The notes below the pieces were generated by a model that was not told the origin of the DNA, did no database searches, and was given only the letters and a program-made list of their open reading frames with translations. Source: Chitinophaga pinensis (lineage in GTDB: Bacteria; Bacteroidota; Bacteroidia; M30B66). Taken from it: DNA of 64,000 bases. The stretch spans positions 1-64,000 of the forward strand of contig CAMCXT010000005.1 in assembly GCA_945883545.1 (NCBI GenBank), given 5' to 3'. Positions 33,429 through 42,799 of this stretch are shown here, in pieces (position 1 is the first letter of the stretch; each line of letters begins with the position of its first letter). Position numbers and translations under genes: made by a program.

Positions 33429-33629
33429 ATTTCTTGGTTATCTGTATTTGATCGCTGGGGGCATTTGGTATTTGAAACCTATGACCGCGATATTAAGTGG
33501 GATGGGACGATGTTCAACAATGGAAAAAAGCCACTCAAACAGGACGTTTACGTGTACAAAATCATTGTGCGCTTTGAGCCAGGCACTCCGAATGAAGAAA
33601 TATTTGGAAGAATCACATTGATCTACTAA
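33429..33629 (+). pseudogene. Remnant of a gliding motility-associated C-terminal (CHU_C, T9SS type B) domain
   Basis: An open stretch of 66 codons with no start codon reads ...VFDRWGHLVFETYDRD, then IKWDGTMFNNGKK, DVYVYKIIVRF and ends GRITLIY followed by TAA at 33627-33629. This DRWG-x-LVFE / WDG / DVYVYKI / ITLIY succession is the C-terminal sorting domain of large gliding-associated proteins, which are normally far longer. The stop codon TGA at 33426 and lack of a start show it is a detached fragment. It lies between carB and an SBBP-repeat T9SS cargo gene, which itself ends in a type A, not type B, domain. Confidence 0.85.
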
Positions 33630-33700
33630 CCACTAGTATTAGTGATTGCGCCCTGATTGGATTCGGTTGAGATTTGCGCCATAACTCAACCATCCTAATC

Positions 33701-36019
33701 ATGAAAAAACTATTTCTTTTGATTGTTGCATTTTCCTTGTGGGGAAATCAAATTGTAAAATGTCAACCCGCATTTGAATGGGTAAAAAACATTGGTGGCT
33801 CTGGAACCGATGTTGGCACTGAAATAACTTCTGATGCTGATGGAAATGTTATTGTTTGCGGGCGTTTTGAAACAACCATGGATTCAGATCCTAGTTCTGG
33901 AATAAGCAATCTCGTTTCGGCTGGAGATTTCGATATGGTGGTGATTAAATTCGATTCAACGGGACAGTTCATTTGGTCGAAACGCGTTGGAGGAACTGGT
34001 TTCGATGAATTTACGAATGTTGAATGTGATGCTTTAGGTAACGTAATTTTGGTTGGTTACTTCGAAGGAACTGTTGATTTAGACCCGAATGTTGGTGTAA
34101 ATTCTGTTACATCACAAGGTATAAGCGATCTATATGTGATGAAACTTTCCCCGGAGGGAGAAACCTTGTGGATGCATGAATTAACAGGCGCATCAGACGA
34201 ATCGACTGGCGGATTGTCGGTAACCTCAACTGGACATATTTTCGTTTCTGGTGGATTTTTTGGGACTACAAATTTCTCAACTTCAACAAGTTTGACCAGT
34301 GCGGGAGAAAACGATGCCTATGTGATGAAATTGAATCCTGACGGCACCTTGAATTGGGTGAAGCAAATTGGAGGAACTTCGTTCGATTATGCTTGGGATT
34401 TAGATACTTACACCAATGGAGATGTCGTTTTAGCAGGCAGATTTAGAGATGTGGTGGATTTCAATCCTGGAGTTGCAGTTGCCAATGGAACTTCGGCTGG
34501 AAGCAATGATGGATTTTTAGTGCGATTTAATACCAATGGCGATTACGTTTGGCACAATACCTTCGGTGGAACAGGTTTCGACGAAGTTTGGGCAGTTACA
34601 ACAGACCTTGACAACAACACTTTTACATATGGTTACTTCTCCGGCACTGTTGATCTAGCGCCTGGAGTGGCAGTGCAAAACTTCACCTCCAATGGAAGCG
34701 ATGATTTGTTTATCCAGAAATTTAATCCAAGCGGAACCATGCTGTGGGTGAAAACCTTTGGTGGTTCTGAACTTGAGAACAGTTACGACATTGCTACAGA
34801 TTCGGAAGGAAATGTAGTTGTGATTGGAGATTATTTCAATACTGTCGACTTTGATCCGGGTGCTGGAACGTTCAACATGACATCGCTTGGCAACAATGAT
34901 ATCTTCATGCTTCAACTCGATGCAAACGGTAATTTCAACTGGATGCAAAGTATTGGATCAACCTTTTCGCAAGCAGGATATGCTTTGTATATCGACAACA
35001 ACAACAATATTTTATCGACAGGCACATTCAGCAATAATGTAGACTTTAATCCGGGAGCTGGAACAACCAACATAAATGCCCTTCTATTCAATATGTATGT
35101 GTTGAAATTGGCTGGATTCTGCGCGCTTCCTACGTTAGCTTCAGTAGTTTCATCAGATCAAACCGTTTGCGAAGGAGAAACAGTTACGCTTGCCATCAAT
35201 GGAAATCTCAACGGTGCTAGTTCATGGGCGATTCATGCAGGAGATTGCAATGGAACACCAGTAATTTCGACTGTTAGTAGTTCAGCAACCATCACACCGG
35301 TAGGTGGAGAAACCTATTTTATTCGCGGACAAGGCGGATGCGTTACTTCAGGACAAGGCACTTGCACCGAAATCAACTTGACCACCAACGCGAGTTTTGC
35401 GATCTTCGAAAATGCTACAATTTGTCCGGGTGAAAACTACACTTTCCCTGATGGGAGTTCTTTGGTCGTAATGGAAACGATGCAGTACGAAAGTTCACTT
35501 CAAACCCTTGCGGGATGCGATAGTACGATAACTACTTCTATAGATGTTGTGAATCTGCCAACTGAAATTGAAGCAACCGATTCTTCGATTGTCATTCTGG
35601 ATTTCAATCCCAAATCAGGTGTTGATATCCAATGGATTGACTGTAACACCAACCTACCGATTGCTGGTGAAACTGGACCAGAATTCTTATTTAGTGGTTC
35701 TGGATCTTTTGCCGTGACTTTAACCAACGACAATTGCACAACAACCAGCGATTGTTTTTTTGTTACTGATTTGCCATTCATGGAAGCAAAAAATCCAGAA
35801 GTGTATCCGAACCCTTTCCTAAATTCATTTACAATTCGTGGTGCTGAAATGGGCGCAGTAGCGTTCTTGTACACTGCTGATGGCAGATTAATCTCTGAAA
35901 CGAAAGTGACAGGTCATGAAGTCATAATAACCGAACTACAAGAATTACCTGCGGGCATTTACATTTTGAGAATCTCAGGAAAATCGGGCATTTCGAATGT
36001 GAAGATTACCAAAAATTGA
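33701..36019 (+). CDS. SBBP beta-propeller-repeat protein with T9SS type A sorting domain
   Basis: From ATG 33701 the protein is 772 residues. It has a signal peptide (KKLFLLIVAFSLWGNQIVKC). Seven or more repeats of about 50 residues follow (typical phrases: GGTGFDE, DGNVIVCGRF, VDFNPG, DDLFIQKFNPSGTMLWVK), which are SBBP-type beta-propeller blades. An Ig-like region with paired Cys lies around residues 480-680, and a type A sorting domain (NPEVYPNPFLNSFTIRG to KNVKITKN-like end, last 75 or so) marks export through T9SS. A hairpin (GGTTGAG at 33665 with CTCAACC at 33685) lies just before the ATG. Terminator-like hairpin downstream. Function unknown; surface or secreted. Confidence 0.87.
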   Translation: MKKLFLLIVAFSLWGNQIVKCQPAFEWVKNIGGSGTDVGTEITSDADGNVIVCGRFETTMDSDPSSGISNLVSAGDFDMVVIKFDSTGQFIWSKRVGGTGFDEFTNVECDALGNVILVGYFEGTVDLDPNVGVNSVTSQGISDLYVMKLSPEGETLWMHELTGASDESTGGLSVTSTGHIFVSGGFFGTTNFSTSTSLTSAGENDAYVMKLNPDGTLNWVKQIGGTSFDYAWDLDTYTNGDVVLAGRFRDVVDFNPGVAVANGTSAGSNDGFLVRFNTNGDYVWHNTFGGTGFDEVWAVTTDLDNNTFTYGYFSGTVDLAPGVAVQNFTSNGSDDLFIQKFNPSGTMLWVKTFGGSELENSYDIATDSEGNVVVIGDYFNTVDFDPGAGTFNMTSLGNNDIFMLQLDANGNFNWMQSIGSTFSQAGYALYIDNNNNILSTGTFSNNVDFNPGAGTTNINALLFNMYVLKLAGFCALPTLASVVSSDQTVCEGETVTLAINGNLNGASSWAIHAGDCNGTPVISTVSSSATITPVGGETYFIRGQGGCVTSGQGTCTEINLTTNASFAIFENATICPGENYTFPDGSSLVVMETMQYESSLQTLAGCDSTITTSIDVVNLPTEIEATDSSIVILDFNPKSGVDIQWIDCNTNLPIAGETGPEFLFSGSGSFAVTLTNDNCTTTSDCFFVTDLPFMEAKNPEVYPNPFLNSFTIRGAEMGAVAFLYTADGRLISETKVTGHEVIITELQELPAGIYILRISGKSGISNVKITKN

Positions 36020-36103
36020 GATTGAAATATCGATTCGATCTGATTCGCAAGTCTTAATTTGTGATCATTTTGAAAAATTGACTTTGTGTTGTTGACTAGT
36101 TGT

Positions 36104-36147
36104 AATCCCTGAATTATCAAGTTATTTTCGATGGTTCAGGGATTTTC
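36104..36147 (+). terminator. Intrinsic terminator after the SBBP-repeat gene
   Basis: AATCCCTGAA at 36104-36113 pairs with TTCAGGGATT at 36135-36144, then TTC/TTT. Confidence 0.6.
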
Positions 36148-36246
36148 ATTTCGAATTTTTGGGGTAATGGTAATTTTCAATTGGAAGAATAGAAATTAAA
36201 GTTCAACTGACATTCCGTCATTCATATTTCTTCGGCAGTTCTTTTG

Positions 36247-36254
36247 TATTTTAG
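36247..36254 (+). promoter_or_regulatory. Candidate -7 box TATTTTAG before DUF4834 gene
   Basis: Same octamer as before the deoxynucleoside kinase gene, 17 bases before the ATG at 36272. Confidence 0.35.
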
Positions 36255-36271
36255 CGGCCCAAATAGGACAC

Positions 36272-36523
36272 ATGAGATTTTTGTTTATTCTCCTTTTAAT
36301 TTATTTCGGATACCAGATATTTTTCCGTTTTGTACTGCCACTTGCTGCGCGTTATTTGTTTCAAAAAGCAGCGCAAAACATGCAAGGTCAGTTCAACAGT
36401 CGCCAGCAACCCAAAGCGCCACCTCGTCGCGAAGGTGAAGTGAGGATTGAAACCCCTGGCACAAATGCCCGAAAAAACAACGACGATGATGGTGAGTTTG
36501 TAGACTACATCGAAGTTCGATAA
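36272..36523 (+). CDS. DUF4834 family small membrane protein
   Basis: An 83-residue protein with one N-terminal transmembrane helix (FLFILLLIYFGYQIFFRFVLP, residues 3-23) and a charged tail containing PPRREGEVRI and ending DDDGEFVDYIEVR. This matches DUF4834, a Bacteroidota-specific family of unknown role. A rho-independent hairpin follows 17 bases after the stop. It precedes the YfhO gene but is separated by about 210 bases and a terminator. Confidence 0.82.
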   Translation: MRFLFILLLIYFGYQIFFRFVLPLAARYLFQKAAQNMQGQFNSRQQPKAPPRREGEVRIETPGTNARKNNDDDGEFVDYIEVR

Positions 36524-36540
36524 GAAAATACACCTCGCTA

Positions 36541-36575
36541 AAAGCCAGAATTAACCGTTCTGGCTTTTTTGTTTT
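36541..36575 (+). terminator. Intrinsic terminator after DUF4834
   Basis: AAAGCCAGAA (36541-36550) pairs with TTCTGGCTTT (36558-36567), followed by a T-run. Confidence 0.85.
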
Positions 36576-36734
36576 TGCTAGGGACCGAAATCTGCACTTA
36601 TACAATTTTCAGGGCTTTGCATTTTGATGGGTTTGAAAATGGATTTCGCACAATGAAATTTGAATCGTGATTGCGACAATGTGCGCTTTATGATTACAAT
36701 TCAAATTCTATCTTTACCCCATTAAACCAAGCTG

Positions 36735-39392
36735 ATGAAACAATTCAACTTCCGCACCTTATTGCCTCATGTAGCAGCGATTGCTATTTTCCTTCTGCTC
36801 ATTTTTGCTTATTTCCCAGAGTTGCTCGAAAATAAAAGTCTCCGGATGGACGATATCGAACAGCACAAAGGTATGTCGAACGAATTGGCCGACTACCGCG
36901 AAAAAACTGGTGAAGAAGCCATTTGGACCAATGCCATGTTTTCGGGAATGCCCGGCTACATGATTTCGACGGTTTACAAAGGCAACTTGATTGGGCATTT
37001 AGGAGCGATCATGAAACTTGGTCTCCCCCGCCCTGCCGATTCGATGTTTGTGTTGATGTTGGGGATGTACGCCTTACTCATCGTACTCGCTGTTCGTCAG
37101 CCACTTGCAATCATCGGATCTGCCGCTTATGCCTTCACTTCCTACAATTTACTCATCATGGAAGCCGGCCACATGTCGAAAGTGGATGCCATTTCATGGA
37201 TGCCTTGGGTGCTCATGGGCGTTGTGCTTGCCCTCCGGGGAAAATGGATCTTGGGAGGAGTGCTCACTGCGTTATTCCTGAGCCTCCAGATCAAAGCATC
37301 TCACTTGCAGATCACCTATTATTTGATGTTCATCCTGCTCTTTTTCGGGTTGTTTTACCTCGTGGATGCCATTAAAAACAAAACACTTCCAGCCTTTGCA
37401 AAATCTGCACTCACACTCGTAATTGCAGCTTCACTTGGTGTGTTGACCAATATTTCTTCTATCTATACCACCTACGATTACGGAAAAGATTCAATCCGTG
37501 GGAAGTCGGAACTCACCATCAAAGACACACCAGAAACCGACGGTCTCGACAAAGAATATGCACTCGATTACAGCTATGGAAGAGGTGAATCGTTCTCTTA
37601 CATGATTCCAAATGTGTATGGTGGAGCTTCCAATCTAAGTTTGGGAGATCAAAAGGCTTTGATGAAAGATGTTGACGAACAGTACCAAACCATCATTCCA
37701 CGCCTTCCACAGTACTGGGCTGAAACTTCAACCACAGGACCATTCTATGCTGGTGCATTGATCTGCTTTTTGTGTGTATTAGGATTTTTCCTTGTAAAAG
37801 GACCCCTTCGTTGGGCAATTCTAGCCTCGATGATTTTGGCATTTCTCCTTTCTTGGGGGAAAAACTTCGAAGGCTTCTCGGTCTTCATGCTCGAGAATTT
37901 CCCTGGATACAACAAATTCAGAGCAGTTAAAATGACCCTCGTGATTACCGATTTCCTCATTCCATTAATGGCGATTTTAGGCCTCAACGAAGTGGTGAAA
38001 AATCCAGATGTGATCAAAGAAAATAAATTGGCATTCTACGGAGCTTTTGCACTAACCGGCGGACTCTGCCTGATGTTCTATTTGATGCCTGGAATGTTCT
38101 TCGACTTCGATTATCTACAAGAAAACATCAAAGGTCAAATCGCTCAAATGCTTACCCAAAGTGGTATGCAAGCAGGTGCAACCGATCAGTGGATTGATGG
38201 CATGGTGGCGAATCTAGAAACCATCCGCATGGAAATATTTAAAGCAGATGCTTTGAGAGCTTTCTTGTTCATCACTGCTGGTGCAGCTATTCTTTTTGTG
38301 TATCAGAAAATGAAATTCAACACCATTCTTCTTACTGCGCTCATTTTGGTAATTGCAGTAAGCGACTTGTTTTCGGTAGATAAGCGTTATGTGAACAAGA
38401 AGGATTTTGTTTCGAATTCGAAAGCGGCAATTCCATACGATCCTTCGGCCGCTGATGAAGCCATTTTCAATCTCGAGGTGCAACAAAACCAAGGCTTGAA
38501 AGGGAAAATTGATTCCTATCAAGCTGAAGGTTTAGCAAGAAAAAACCGCATCAAAAGTGGAAGTCCGGCAGCTGATGAAAACAAATACCGTTTCCGTGGA
38601 TTGCTTGCCAACACGAATTACCGGGTGCTCAATCTTTCAACCAGCACTTTCAACGATGCTGCAACTTCTTTCTACCACAAATCGGTTGGTGGCTATTCGG
38701 CTGTGAAATTGGAACGTTACCAAGAGCTCATCGAATTCCACATCAACAACAATATCCAATCACTTTCTGGCATGTTGAGAAGTGGAATGACCGATTCAGT
38801 GTTTAAAGCTGGGATGAGCAATTTGTACGCACTTAACATGCTCAATGCGAAATACATCATCTACAATCCTTCGGCAGCGCCACTGGTAAATCCTTCAGCA
38901 CTTGGAAATGCATGGTTTGTGAACGATATCAAACAAGTTGCAAGCGCGAATGAAGAAATCAAAGCGATGGGCCCTGGATTTAATCCAAAAAACACTGCAA
39001 TCGTAGATAAACGCTTCGCGGATCAATTGAAAGGTTCGGTAAACTTCGACTCTTCGGCTGCGATTCAGTTGAATAGCTACGCGCCAAACAAGCTAGAGTA
39101 TAGCTACAGTTCGTCGGTAGCTGGCACTGTGATTTTCTCTGAAGTTTATTATGCAAAAGGATGGAATGCCTTCGTGGACGGAAATCCAGCTCCACATTTC
39201 AGAGCCAATTATGTGCTCCGCGGGATGAATGTTCCAGCTGGTAAGCATACGATTGAATTCCGTTTCGAACCATCACTTTATCATTCTACCGAAAAAATTA
39301 GCTTGGCAACTTCCGGTTTATTGCTTCTGCTTGCAGCTGGATTGTTATTCATGGCTTTCAGAAAGCAAAGCCAAACAGCTAAACAAGCCTGA
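36735..39392 (+). CDS. YfhO family membrane protein
   Basis: The 885-residue protein is polytopic, with a first transmembrane helix at about residues 10-28 (LLPHVAAIAIFLLLIFAYF), a cluster of helices to about residue 420, a large extracytoplasmic region and a last helix near 855-875. YfhO proteins are GT-C-type membrane proteins implicated in glycosylation of cell-surface polymers (for example lipoteichoic acid in Gram-positives); in Bacteroidota the substrate is not known. The phrases FSGMPGYMISTVYKGN and AGHMSKVDAISWMPWVLMG are family-typical. The asparagine synthase-like gene begins four bases after its stop, suggesting an operon. Confidence 0.87.
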   Translation: MKQFNFRTLLPHVAAIAIFLLLIFAYFPELLENKSLRMDDIEQHKGMSNELADYREKTGEEAIWTNAMFSGMPGYMISTVYKGNLIGHLGAIMKLGLPRPADSMFVLMLGMYALLIVLAVRQPLAIIGSAAYAFTSYNLLIMEAGHMSKVDAISWMPWVLMGVVLALRGKWILGGVLTALFLSLQIKASHLQITYYLMFILLFFGLFYLVDAIKNKTLPAFAKSALTLVIAASLGVLTNISSIYTTYDYGKDSIRGKSELTIKDTPETDGLDKEYALDYSYGRGESFSYMIPNVYGGASNLSLGDQKALMKDVDEQYQTIIPRLPQYWAETSTTGPFYAGALICFLCVLGFFLVKGPLRWAILASMILAFLLSWGKNFEGFSVFMLENFPGYNKFRAVKMTLVITDFLIPLMAILGLNEVVKNPDVIKENKLAFYGAFALTGGLCLMFYLMPGMFFDFDYLQENIKGQIAQMLTQSGMQAGATDQWIDGMVANLETIRMEIFKADALRAFLFITAGAAILFVYQKMKFNTILLTALILVIAVSDLFSVDKRYVNKKDFVSNSKAAIPYDPSAADEAIFNLEVQQNQGLKGKIDSYQAEGLARKNRIKSGSPAADENKYRFRGLLANTNYRVLNLSTSTFNDAATSFYHKSVGGYSAVKLERYQELIEFHINNNIQSLSGMLRSGMTDSVFKAGMSNLYALNMLNAKYIIYNPSAAPLVNPSALGNAWFVNDIKQVASANEEIKAMGPGFNPKNTAIVDKRFADQLKGSVNFDSSAAIQLNSYAPNKLEYSYSSSVAGTVIFSEVYYAKGWNAFVDGNPAPHFRANYVLRGMNVPAGKHTIEFRFEPSLYHSTEKISLATSGLLLLLAAGLLFMAFRKQSQTAKQA

Positions 39393-39396
39393 TCGG

Positions 39397-41262
39397 ATGT
39401 GCGGAATTAGTGGCTTTTTTCAAACGGGCAGGAAACTTCAGGAATCCAACCTGATCGACATGACCAATATCCAGGCTCATAGAGGGCCGGATGCGGCAGG
39501 TTATTACTTCAACGAAAGTTGCGGTTTGGGCCACCGAAGATTGTCGATTCTTGATTTGTCGGATGCTGCAAACCAGCCATTTTGGTCGGCCGATGGAAAA
39601 GCCGTGATCGTTTACAACGGTGAAATCTACAATTTCCAAGAAATCGCTGCCGATTTGGGCATGCAGATGCGCACGACTTCCGATACTGAAGTGATTTTGG
39701 AAGCCTTCCTCAAATGGGGCCCAGAATGCGTTCATCGGTTCAATGGAATGTTTGCCTTTGCGGTGTACAAACCCGAATCGGATCAACTGTTTCTTTGTCG
39801 CGACAGGATGGGAATCAAGCCGTTGTACATCTATCACAAGGATGGAATTACAGCGTTTAGTTCGGAATTGAAAGGCATCTTAGCACTTCGTCCAAGCATT
39901 CGCTTAAGCTTGAACAAGGTGGCAGTTCGCGATTATCTTCACCTTGGATACGTTCCAGAGCCGCTCACAATTAGCCAAGAGGTTGCTAAATTTCCATCTG
40001 GATCTTATGCAACTGTGAATAACGACGGATTAAAGATTCAATCGTATTGGCAACCTGAAGATCAGATTAAATCGGAGATCATTTCGAACGAAGCTGAAGC
40101 CGAAAAACAACTGCACAGTTTGTTGCTTTCATCGGTTCGTTACCGAATGATTTCGGATGTTCCGTTTGGCACTTTCCTTTCAGGAGGAATTGATTCATCG
40201 TTGGTTACAGCTTTGGCGCAAAATTTATCCGAGAAACCGGTTAATACATTTTCGATCGGGTTTAAAGAGTCGAAATATAACGAATCGCATTATGCGAAAG
40301 ACGTAGCCAAGCACCTCAAAACCCACCACCATGAGTTTATTGTGGGCGAACAGGATGCCTTGGAATTGATCGATAAAATGACTGATGCTTACGATGAGCC
40401 TTTTGCCGACTCGTCGTCGCTTCCAACTATGTTGGTTTCGAAATTGGCGCGCAAACATGTTACGATGACCCTTTCGGGTGATGGTGGCGACGAATTGTTC
40501 TTGGGTTATGGCTCCTATTTGTGGGCTGCGAGAATGGCGATTCCATTGCTGAGAACCTTTAAAAAACCAATCGGCTGGTTGCTTTCGAATCATCCCGACA
40601 ATCGATTTAAACGTGCTGCACATCATTTTAAATATGAAGATCCAGACCTTATGCGCAGTCATATTTTCTCCCAAGAACAATATTACTATGCCTCCACTGA
40701 GTTGGATAATTTGCTAAAACCAGCGTATCGTGGAAGTTTTTCCTTCCATGAAGGTGAATTTCAGAAAAAACTGAAGCGCAACCTCAACGTTTCGGAACAA
40801 CAAGCCTTGTTCGATTTGCGGTTTTATTTGAAAGACGATTTGCTCACCAAGGTTGACCGTGCAACGATGCAATTCAGTTTAGAAACTCGGGTTCCACTGC
40901 TCGATTACCGTATCGTTTCATTTGCGCTGAATTTAGATCCTGCATTGAAATTAAAGGATGGTAAAAGCAAGTATCTTCTGAAAAAGATTCTCTATCAATA
41001 CGTTCCTGAATCGATGTTCGATCGCCCGAAATGGGGATTTAGTATTCCTTTGGAAAGATGGTTAAACAACGAACTCAGCTATTTGATCGATCAATTTGCA
41101 TCAAAGGAAATGTGTGAAAAGCACAGAATCATCGAGTTTGAGCGACTGAATAAGTACATCAAAGAATTCAAAAGTGGACGTACATATCTGTACAATCGAA
41201 TTTGGCAGGTAATCGTGTTACACAAGTTGCTCGAGCGAATCGGATTGGAGCAAACTAGTTAA
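39397..41262 (+). CDS. asnB: Asparagine synthase (glutamine-hydrolysing)
   Basis: The ATG at 39397 places the catalytic Cys at residue 2 (MCGISGFF), as required for a class II glutamine amidotransferase; the frame is open upstream but only this start makes sense. The 621-residue protein has the glutaminase domain (residues 1-200, with IQAHRGPDAAGYY and VYNGEIYNFQEI) and an ATP-PPase domain (SGGIDSSLVTALA, about residues 264-276). It makes Asn, or amidates a sugar in surface polysaccharide synthesis, as AsnB-like genes in polysaccharide clusters can. Coupled with YfhO; its stop overlaps the opposite-strand gene by 8 bases. Confidence 0.9.
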   Translation: MCGISGFFQTGRKLQESNLIDMTNIQAHRGPDAAGYYFNESCGLGHRRLSILDLSDAANQPFWSADGKAVIVYNGEIYNFQEIAADLGMQMRTTSDTEVILEAFLKWGPECVHRFNGMFAFAVYKPESDQLFLCRDRMGIKPLYIYHKDGITAFSSELKGILALRPSIRLSLNKVAVRDYLHLGYVPEPLTISQEVAKFPSGSYATVNNDGLKIQSYWQPEDQIKSEIISNEAEAEKQLHSLLLSSVRYRMISDVPFGTFLSGGIDSSLVTALAQNLSEKPVNTFSIGFKESKYNESHYAKDVAKHLKTHHHEFIVGEQDALELIDKMTDAYDEPFADSSSLPTMLVSKLARKHVTMTLSGDGGDELFLGYGSYLWAARMAIPLLRTFKKPIGWLLSNHPDNRFKRAAHHFKYEDPDLMRSHIFSQEQYYYASTELDNLLKPAYRGSFSFHEGEFQKKLKRNLNVSEQQALFDLRFYLKDDLLTKVDRATMQFSLETRVPLLDYRIVSFALNLDPALKLKDGKSKYLLKKILYQYVPESMFDRPKWGFSIPLERWLNNELSYLIDQFASKEMCEKHRIIEFERLNKYIKEFKSGRTYLYNRIWQVIVLHKLLERIGLEQTS

Positions 41263-42799
41263 ACATTGGAATGTTGTGGTCTTTGTAGAAAGTACTATTA
41301 AAGGCCTGATATCCAATTCTCCAGCGCATTGTGGCTTCCTCGTTGAGGTGATCCAAAACAGGACGACGGTCGGTTAAGATAATGGCATCATCCACATCAA
41401 TGCTATCAGAATCAATGTAGCTATCCTGCACATACGGAGGAATGAAATCGTCGAATGTATCGCGCGAATTGGATGCTAAATAAATCATGTTGCTTTCTGT
41501 TTCAACTGAATCGGTAGGATAGAGTTCAACATACAAGCCCATTGCGCGGATTGTTTTGTAAAGTGATCGGGTGCCTTTACCGATATCACCGCGGTAATAA
41601 CCGTTCGCATTGATCATGACCAATCCGCCGGGGCGGAGAATTTTACGTGTTCTATCGATGCTTTCTGCAGTAAAAACATGTGCAGGTGTTTCTTCACCAC
41701 GGAAGAGATCGAACAAAATCAGATCGTATTGTTTTTCACACTGATTGAGGTAATGTCGGGCATCATCTCGAAAAACTTGAACGGCAGAATCGAGTCCAAA
41801 ATACGTATGCGACACCTCGATAATTCTTTGGTCGAGCTCAACTGCATCTACTTCCATTCCTTTTTGAATGGCATCTCGTGCAATTACGCCTCCACCAAGT
41901 CCGAGCACGAGCATTTTACTGCCTTTGGGAAACTTTTCAAGGATGTCGCCAATTACATTGAAGTACTTGTAATCGTTGAATTTTTCGTTCTTCGGATTGT
42001 AGGAAGTTTGGATGATTCGGTTTACAAAAAGTGTTCTCTCGAATTCCTGTTTTCCATCTTTAATTACTGGAATTTCAGCAACCATCACTTGTCCGAGTAT
42101 GCCTTCTTTTTGATAGAGAATCTCGATGCTCTCTTGTTGAATCTGAAGCTGGTAATAATGGTATCCTGATGTTAACAACAACGTTGCTCCAAGGATTCCG
42201 GGCTTCTGCCATCCATGGCGAAAAATCAATACCGACGGGATAATACCTAGAATGAAACCGGTAATCATCGAAGGAAGAATTAGTCCGAAATTCGGAATGA
42301 TGTAGAATCCGAAAAGGAACGTGAAGACAATGCCTCCAATCGTAGAAATAGTGTACACCATTCCTGCACGTTTACCAGCGGCTTCGATTGATCCATCGAG
42401 ATTTGCAACCATCAATGGTGAAACCATTCCCATTCCAGTTACCGGTGGAAGAATGATGATCACCGACGAAAGGATTACGGCTTCGTGAAATTCGAAGTAA
42501 TGTGCATAATTGAGCACCCACTGCGCTGTGAAAGGCATGGCAATCATGAGCGCTCCGCAGATAATCAAAACCGTTAGAAGGATTTTATCGCGTTTTTCAT
42601 GTTGCGATAAAGCTCCACCTTGGTAGTATCCCAATGCAAGCGCTCCAAGTGTAACGCCTAATACAGAGGCCCAAACAAAAATGGAGGAACCAAAATAAGG
42701 AGCCATCATGCGTGCACTCAACAGTTCGGCCGCCATAAGCGAGCCACCTTCGAGAAACGACATGGAAAGCAGGATTCTATTATGACGTGACCACTTCAT
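41255..42799 (-). CDS. Spermidine synthase-like membrane protein (MFS/SpeE fusion)
   Basis: ATG 42799 gives 514 residues. The N-terminal half (about residues 10-210) has six to eight transmembrane segments (LEGGSLMAAELLSARMMAPYFG and on). The C-terminal half is a spermidine synthase-type Rossmann domain: MLVLGLGGGVIARDAIQKG, VDAVELDQRIIEVS and DLILFDLFRG. Such fusions are widespread and mostly uncharacterised; polyamine synthesis is possible but aminopropyl acceptor residues cannot be confirmed. A 20-base overlap with the gene upstream suggests co-expression. Confidence 0.85.
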   Translation of the reverse strand: MKWSRHNRILLSMSFLEGGSLMAAELLSARMMAPYFGSSIFVWASVLGVTLGALALGYYQGGALSQHEKRDKILLTVLIICGALMIAMPFTAQWVLNYAHYFEFHEAVILSSVIIILPPVTGMGMVSPLMVANLDGSIEAAGKRAGMVYTISTIGGIVFTFLFGFYIIPNFGLILPSMITGFILGIIPSVLIFRHGWQKPGILGATLLLTSGYHYYQLQIQQESIEILYQKEGILGQVMVAEIPVIKDGKQEFERTLFVNRIIQTSYNPKNEKFNDYKYFNVIGDILEKFPKGSKMLVLGLGGGVIARDAIQKGMEVDAVELDQRIIEVSHTYFGLDSAVQVFRDDARHYLNQCEKQYDLILFDLFRGEETPAHVFTAESIDRTRKILRPGGLVMINANGYYRGDIGKGTRSLYKTIRAMGLYVELYPTDSVETESNMIYLASNSRDTFDDFIPPYVQDSYIDSDSIDVDDAIILTDRRPVLDHLNEEATMRWRIGYQAFNSTFYKDHNIPMFN

